A DNA stretch of 64,000 nucleotides from Manduca sexta (Eukaryota; Arthropoda; Insecta; Lepidoptera; Sphingidae). The translations under genes were made by a program, and so were the position numbers. Location of the stretch: the NCBI RefSeq assembly GCF_014839805.1, contig NC_051135.1:14449291-14513290 (forward strand), written 5' to 3'. Under the pieces are notes generated by a model. That model was not told where the DNA came from. It worked only from the letters and a program-made list of their open reading frames with translations, and searched no databases. Below, piece by piece: positions 61,501-64,000 of the stretch; position 1 is the stretch's first letter; each line of letters opens with the position of its first letter.

Positions 61501-63226
61501 GAGACATAGTCCGGAGTATCCTTCTACCTATTGATGTAGGAAATAAAAAGAAACTAAATACAGACTATTGTTAGATATAGCGTATAGTGTGTAGAGTATA
61601 TAAGGCAGACACTAATAAAGAGTCTTAAACGATCCATCGTTTCTTCCTTACGTCTCTACCTTAATCTCCCACGACAGGGTATTGTACGCGAGCGTATTCC
61701 AAAGCGTGACATTGGGGGTGTGGGACATATGAAGTATCTGCCGCAATCGGTCATCATCTCAGCCACAGGAACTCCACTGCTGAACATAGGCCTCCCCCAA
61801 GGATCTCCACGTCGACCTGTTGGAAGCGGCCGCAATCGGTACCTAAGTGTAAATTAAAACTTTGCCGCGCCTTCCGATGCGGTGGGAAATTAATTGACTA
61901 ATGACAACAAGATGATGCTGGCTACGCGGATTACCTAGGTACTACATAATATCTACTGTTGAAAGGCTAATATTTTTTTTCGAAAAATTGAGACTAGTTT
62001 AAAATTAAACCGCCTTCAAAAACCACTCAAAACCAAAAAATAATTTCACATAACAAGCTCATAGATGGACTATTCCACAAATATAGCTAACTAGCAATTT
62101 TAATTAGGCACCGACCAAAATTGGTATCCAATATATACTTGTTATGTGAAATTATTTTTTGGTTTTAAGTGGGTTTTGAAGGCGGTTTAATTTTTTGTTA
62201 AAATTATTTTTATTTTTTGCTTTTTTGTGTTAGTAAAAATAGACCGTCTCAATGGCATAGTTGTGTTTCGCTCACGATACGACTATCGCGCTGAGGAGTT
62301 ACACCTCTGAGTACCACTAAAAAGGGGAAAAGGTGTGATGCTTTATATATGTATGTAAGAAGTAGATTAAAGCAAACCTAACGCAAAAACACAACTGATA
62401 TATTTCGATCATACTACAACTATCGCGCTGTGGTGTTACATCTCTGCCTACCCCTAAAAAGGGGAAAAGGTGTGATGCTATATACATATATGTATGTATG
62501 TCAGAAGTAGAAGTCAATTAAACCCAACCCAAAAACACAACTGATATGTTACACACACAGTACGACTATCGCAATGAAATGTTACGCCTCTGCCTACCCC
62601 TGACACGGGGAAAAGGTGTTATGCTATATGTATAAGTATGTGAGAAGTACAGTCAACCAAACTCAATGCAAAAACATAACTAAATACGTCACAGGAAAGC
62701 TAAATTCGCGATTTAGTTTTCTTGGACGACATAATTATTCTAGTTTTGTTAATTTTAAAACCAAACTACCGAAGCGATGTTGAAAAAAATTTTTAGGACC
62801 AATCTCGAGAGCAATTCTTTCGAATTGATAACCTCCTCCTTTTTTTGAAGTCGGTTAAAAAACATTGAAAAATAGACTGATTCCAAATGTATACAATTTA
62901 AGGTCACAAAAATTTCTCGCGTAAATAAGAAACAGTAAAAACTAAAAGTGAAGGCACGCGCCTTATAGACGGTATTTGAATGTCCGCCGCAAATGTTTCA
63001 GAGCGTGATTTCCGCGACGACAGCGATGAAGACCCCGAGCTGCTGGTGCCGGCCATCCCTGAGGATACGCCCCACATCGTGTACCAGCCGCCGCGCAGGA
63101 CTGACGACGAGGTGCTGCGCCGCTCCAGGGAATACTACGAGTTGATGGCGCAGAGAAGGACTGTCAGGACGTTCAGTGCGGAGCCCATCCCGCAGGACGT
63201 CTTGGACAACCTTATTAAGACTGCTG
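52587..63226 (+). CDS. IYD: Iodotyrosine deiodinase, first two coding exons (partial)
   Basis: Exon 1 (52587-52761) encodes 58 aa with a membrane anchor at about residues 14-32 (CFTVYTALIVCFVGFTIF) and a basic, Lys-rich stretch after it. Donor AAAAG/GTACCT. Exon 2 (63002-63226) follows acceptor AATGTTTCAG; the split codon makes Glu59 and the frame is kept. It encodes an acidic linker (RDFRDDSDEDPEL), then RRSREYYELMAQRRTVRTF and the VLDNLIKTAG segment. R-R-T-V-R at residues 110-114 is the FMN-phosphate-binding signature of the nitroreductase-fold deiodinases. Donor CTG/GTATGT, phase 1, fits the family's AG-T/G-AP boundary. The enzyme uses FMN and NADPH to remove halogen from mono- and di-halotyrosine. 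Catalytic-lid exons lie beyond 64000. The intron is about 10.2 kb and full of repeats. Confidence 0.88.
53325..53620 (+). repeat. LINE/SINE-derived repeat (family G)
   Basis: Begins AACTAGGCGGTGCTCGCGGC, includes GATCCAGGACACGGTCTATT and ends near TTTTCACAAATATTCGCATT. Related to 58326-58620 (CACCACATGGTCTATCCGTG) and, in part, to 45125-45345. It resembles RTE-type 3' ends common in Lepidoptera, without coding sequence. Confidence 0.55.
53724..54025 (+). repeat. Interspersed repeat family B
   Basis: AATGGTGGTAGGTATCTCAT, CTGCCCCCAAGCAGCAGTGT, AAGGACATTGTAGCCAGTAT, TCTCAAGTCTCAGGATGGTG, TTACCATCAGGCGAACTCG. Close to 39148-39460. The frames 53677-54084 and 53778-54065 are shadows of it. Confidence 0.85.
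54370..54450 (+). repeat. Possible tRNA-like SINE head
   Basis: GAGTTCGAATCGTGATACC contains a B-box-like GTTCGAATC, preceded by AGAAGCCGCTGCGCAAGTCA. No acceptor stem or second copy seen, so a weak call. Confidence 0.3.
55561..55904 (+). repeat. tRNA-headed SINE, family C, full-length
   Basis: Starts with an A-box-like AGCGGCGATAGCCTAGTTGG and a B-box GGTTCAAATCC about 45 bases on. The body follows (GAAAACATCGTGAGGAAACC, TAGGCCAGCGTGGTGG, TCTCAGTAGTAGAGGAGGCC), then AGGGCTGATATTATT and a TTTTA-rich tail. This is the reference copy for 7816-8092 and 44125-44459. Confidence 0.85.
56320..56515 (-). repeat. Interspersed repeat family B, truncated
   Basis: TGCCTTTCGCCTGATGGTAA, GCCCATAAACAGTAGAAA, then a jump to GACTACACACTGCTGCTTGA and GGCGGACTCTCACATTAG. 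The middle (the TCCTGAGAC to GGCTACAAT part) is replaced by unrelated AT-rich sequence. Confidence 0.7.
56520..58325. other. Gene-less part of the IYD intron
   Basis: No gene recognised. The open frame 56563-56853 shows no domain. The rest is AT-rich. Confidence 0.35.
58326..58620 (+). repeat. LINE/SINE-derived repeat (family G)
   Basis: AACTAGGTGTTGCTCGCGGC (split across 58321-58342), CTACGCGTTAATCCACCACA, CCAAATTTTATCCTAATTCA, ATTCACAAATTTTCGGCTTT. Related to 53325-53620. Confidence 0.55.
58739..59528 (+). repeat. Interspersed repeat family D, intact plus copy
   Basis: Reference copy: starts ATAATAAATCTGTAGAGAGG, passes GGGATCGATACTGATGCCAA, ATGGTTGACTCACAATAACA, AAGCCATCACGCGTGAATAC and TCCGGTCAGGGTC reversed, and ends CGAAGCTGCGGGCGGAAGCT. 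No coding capacity. Confidence 0.85.
59756..60252 (-). repeat. Interspersed repeat family D, minus copy with internal deletion
   Basis: AACTAGCTTCCGCCCGCAGC through GGTGAAATCGAAGGAA, then directly CTTTTAACCATTAGGGTTGC and on to ACCTCTCTACAGATTTATTA. Relative to the intact copy about 300 bp in the middle are missing. It lies 228 bp from the plus copy 58739-59528, forming a large inverted pair. Confidence 0.85.
60520..60750 (+). repeat. RTE-like 3'-end fragment
   Basis: TTGTATGGGAAATAGAAAAA, CCGTTCAGCCGTTCTCGAGT, TTTAGCGAGACTAACGAACA and an AT-rich end. The CGTTCAGCCGTT..CGAGTTTTAGCGAG text is typical of RTE/BovB-type 3' ends in insects. Confidence 0.5.
61745..61835. repeat. LINE-derived fragment
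   Basis: CCACTGCTGAACATAGGCCT followed by CCCCCAAGGATCTCCACG is a text I recognise as recurrent in lepidopteran LINEs. It is short, and no reading frame is preserved. Confidence 0.45.
62001..62196. mobile_element. Long-inverted-repeat MITE, ~196 bp
   Basis: Arms of about 50 bases, nearly perfect: AATTAAACCGCCTTCAAAAA at the left matches TTTTTGAAGGCGGTTTAATT at the right with one base changed. CAAAAAATAATTTCACATAA matches TTATGTGAAATTATTTTTTG exactly. The spacer is about 85 bases. It would fold into a long hairpin. No coding capacity. Confidence 0.85.
62270..62655. repeat. Three tandem ~140-bp units built from a SINE tail
   Basis: Units begin near ACGACTATCGCGCTGAGGAG (62279), ACAACTATCGCGCTGTGGTG (about 62417) and ACGACTATCGCAATGAAATG (about 62562). 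Each continues CTCTGCCTACCCCTAAAAAG-like text, GGGGAAAAGGTGTGATGC, a TATG run, AGAAGTAGA, and a CAAAAACACAACTGATA-like end. The CCTACCCCT..GGGGA..AAGGTGTGATG core equals the tail of SINE family A. Confidence 0.75.
62826..62872 (-). repeat. Short repeat family F, inverted copy
   Basis: GATAACCTCCTCCTTTTTTT followed by GAAGTCGGTTAA is the reverse complement of 51786-51835. It lies about 130 bp before IYD exon 2. Confidence 0.6.
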
Positions 63227-64000
63227 GTATGTCATCAATAGTTTTTCTAATATAAATAATATTTTATGAACTGACGAACTGACTAAATCTTATAGTAGGT
63301 GAAGCGCGTGTCGTCCTCGTTATTCTCCGAAACCATTAATAAGACTGATTTTATTAAAATATTGTGGATAAAATATTTGGTTGGTTTCATCTTAAAGAAT
63401 AGGATAGTTCTGGAACTAATACGCGCTGTACTAAAAAATTAAAGTTGTAAAGTGGACCATGAAGGAAGTTAGTTTAAATGTGCACCATGACAGGACAACA
63501 TCTGTCGGGCGCACTCGCACCTAGTTCATTGTAAAAACTACGCTATACATATAGCTTCTAAAGAGTGCGTTTGTGGTAGATGTCAAATGTCCAGTGCGAG
63601 TGTAGCGCCGCGCCGCGGTTACTGGCACGGACGTCGGGGCGCCAGATAAGCCCGATTTATCAACGTTCCTTGTACGAAGTATCTGCTCGAAATACATTTA
63701 TTATCAGCATCATAGCCGCGGTCACGTGTCGATAAACACGTGGATCGGTCCGACGCACTCACTGCACTTATTTCGATTGAGTATTAAGTTGTACGTATCT
63801 GCCAGTCTATCAATAACAGACTCAAGATCATAAGGTACAAGCTACAAATATTTTCTTTGAAATGTAGAGCACTCACCATAAAAACATTTTATTAAGTACT
63901 ATAACACCTACATTAAAGCTAAGTTTATTTAAGCACTTGTGTATTGTAATGCAGTCGGAATTCCACGCACTCCAGCTAACCATCCGCGTCTTATATTAAT
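63227..64000. other. IYD intron 2 (start), continues past the window
   Basis: No third IYD exon (expected to begin with a T/S-AP-SG segment) is seen. A GC-rich patch at 63600-63760 has no recognised coding content. Confidence 0.4.

Overview
The window is nuclear DNA from a moth or butterfly (Lepidoptera). Genes have several exons with GT-AG introns, the DNA is AT-rich, and most of the sequence is interspersed repeats. The repeats are of lepidopteran type: tRNA-headed SINEs, a Jockey-like LINE relic, an R1-clade LINE, hAT-type and other short inverted-repeat elements. There are no operons, ribosome binding sites or CRISPR arrays, and I see no genuine tRNA or rRNA gene. The species cannot be named from the sequence.

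Layout. 1-12.6 kb: no recognisable gene, scattered SINE copies and relics. 12.68-13.23 kb (+): two consecutive exons of a mitochondrial-type carnitine O-acetyltransferase; the rest of that gene is not visible. 13.67-24.0 kb (+): about 10.3 kb that is almost continuously open and appears to encode one giant secreted Thr/Asn/Ser/Lys-rich protein. It is split into three reading frames by two +1 frame breaks and then runs into a 500-base gap (24001-24500). 24.5-27.06 kb: GC-rich 5' part of a minus-strand R1-clade non-LTR retrotransposon. 27.06-28.02 kb: an array of CCTGG and CCTGGG units edged by CCTAA, the insect telomeric unit. 28-38.5 kb: mobile-element relics only. 38.58-42.07 kb (-): an RPP14-like RNase P/MRP subunit (exons 42067-42036 and 41064-40830), then CHCHD4/MIA40 (exons 39780-39536 and 38787-38577). 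The splice signals suggest that both could sit on one two-cistron mRNA. 44.7-47.05 kb: a repeat split by a 1534-bp hAT-like element that carries seven ~122-bp tandem units. 52.58-63.23 kb (+): first two coding exons of iodotyrosine deiodinase, separated by a ~10.2-kb intron full of repeats; the gene continues past the window.

The recognised genes do not form one pathway. CrAT (acetyl-carnitine exchange) and CHCHD4 (oxidative folding in the intermembrane space) are mitochondrial. RPP14 acts in tRNA/rRNA processing. IYD is a membrane-anchored flavoprotein. The observations I rate highest are the giant secreted protein with its two frame breaks, the predicted RPP14-CHCHD4 dicistronic arrangement, the telomere-like array next to an R1-clade element, and the alternative in-frame start in IYD.
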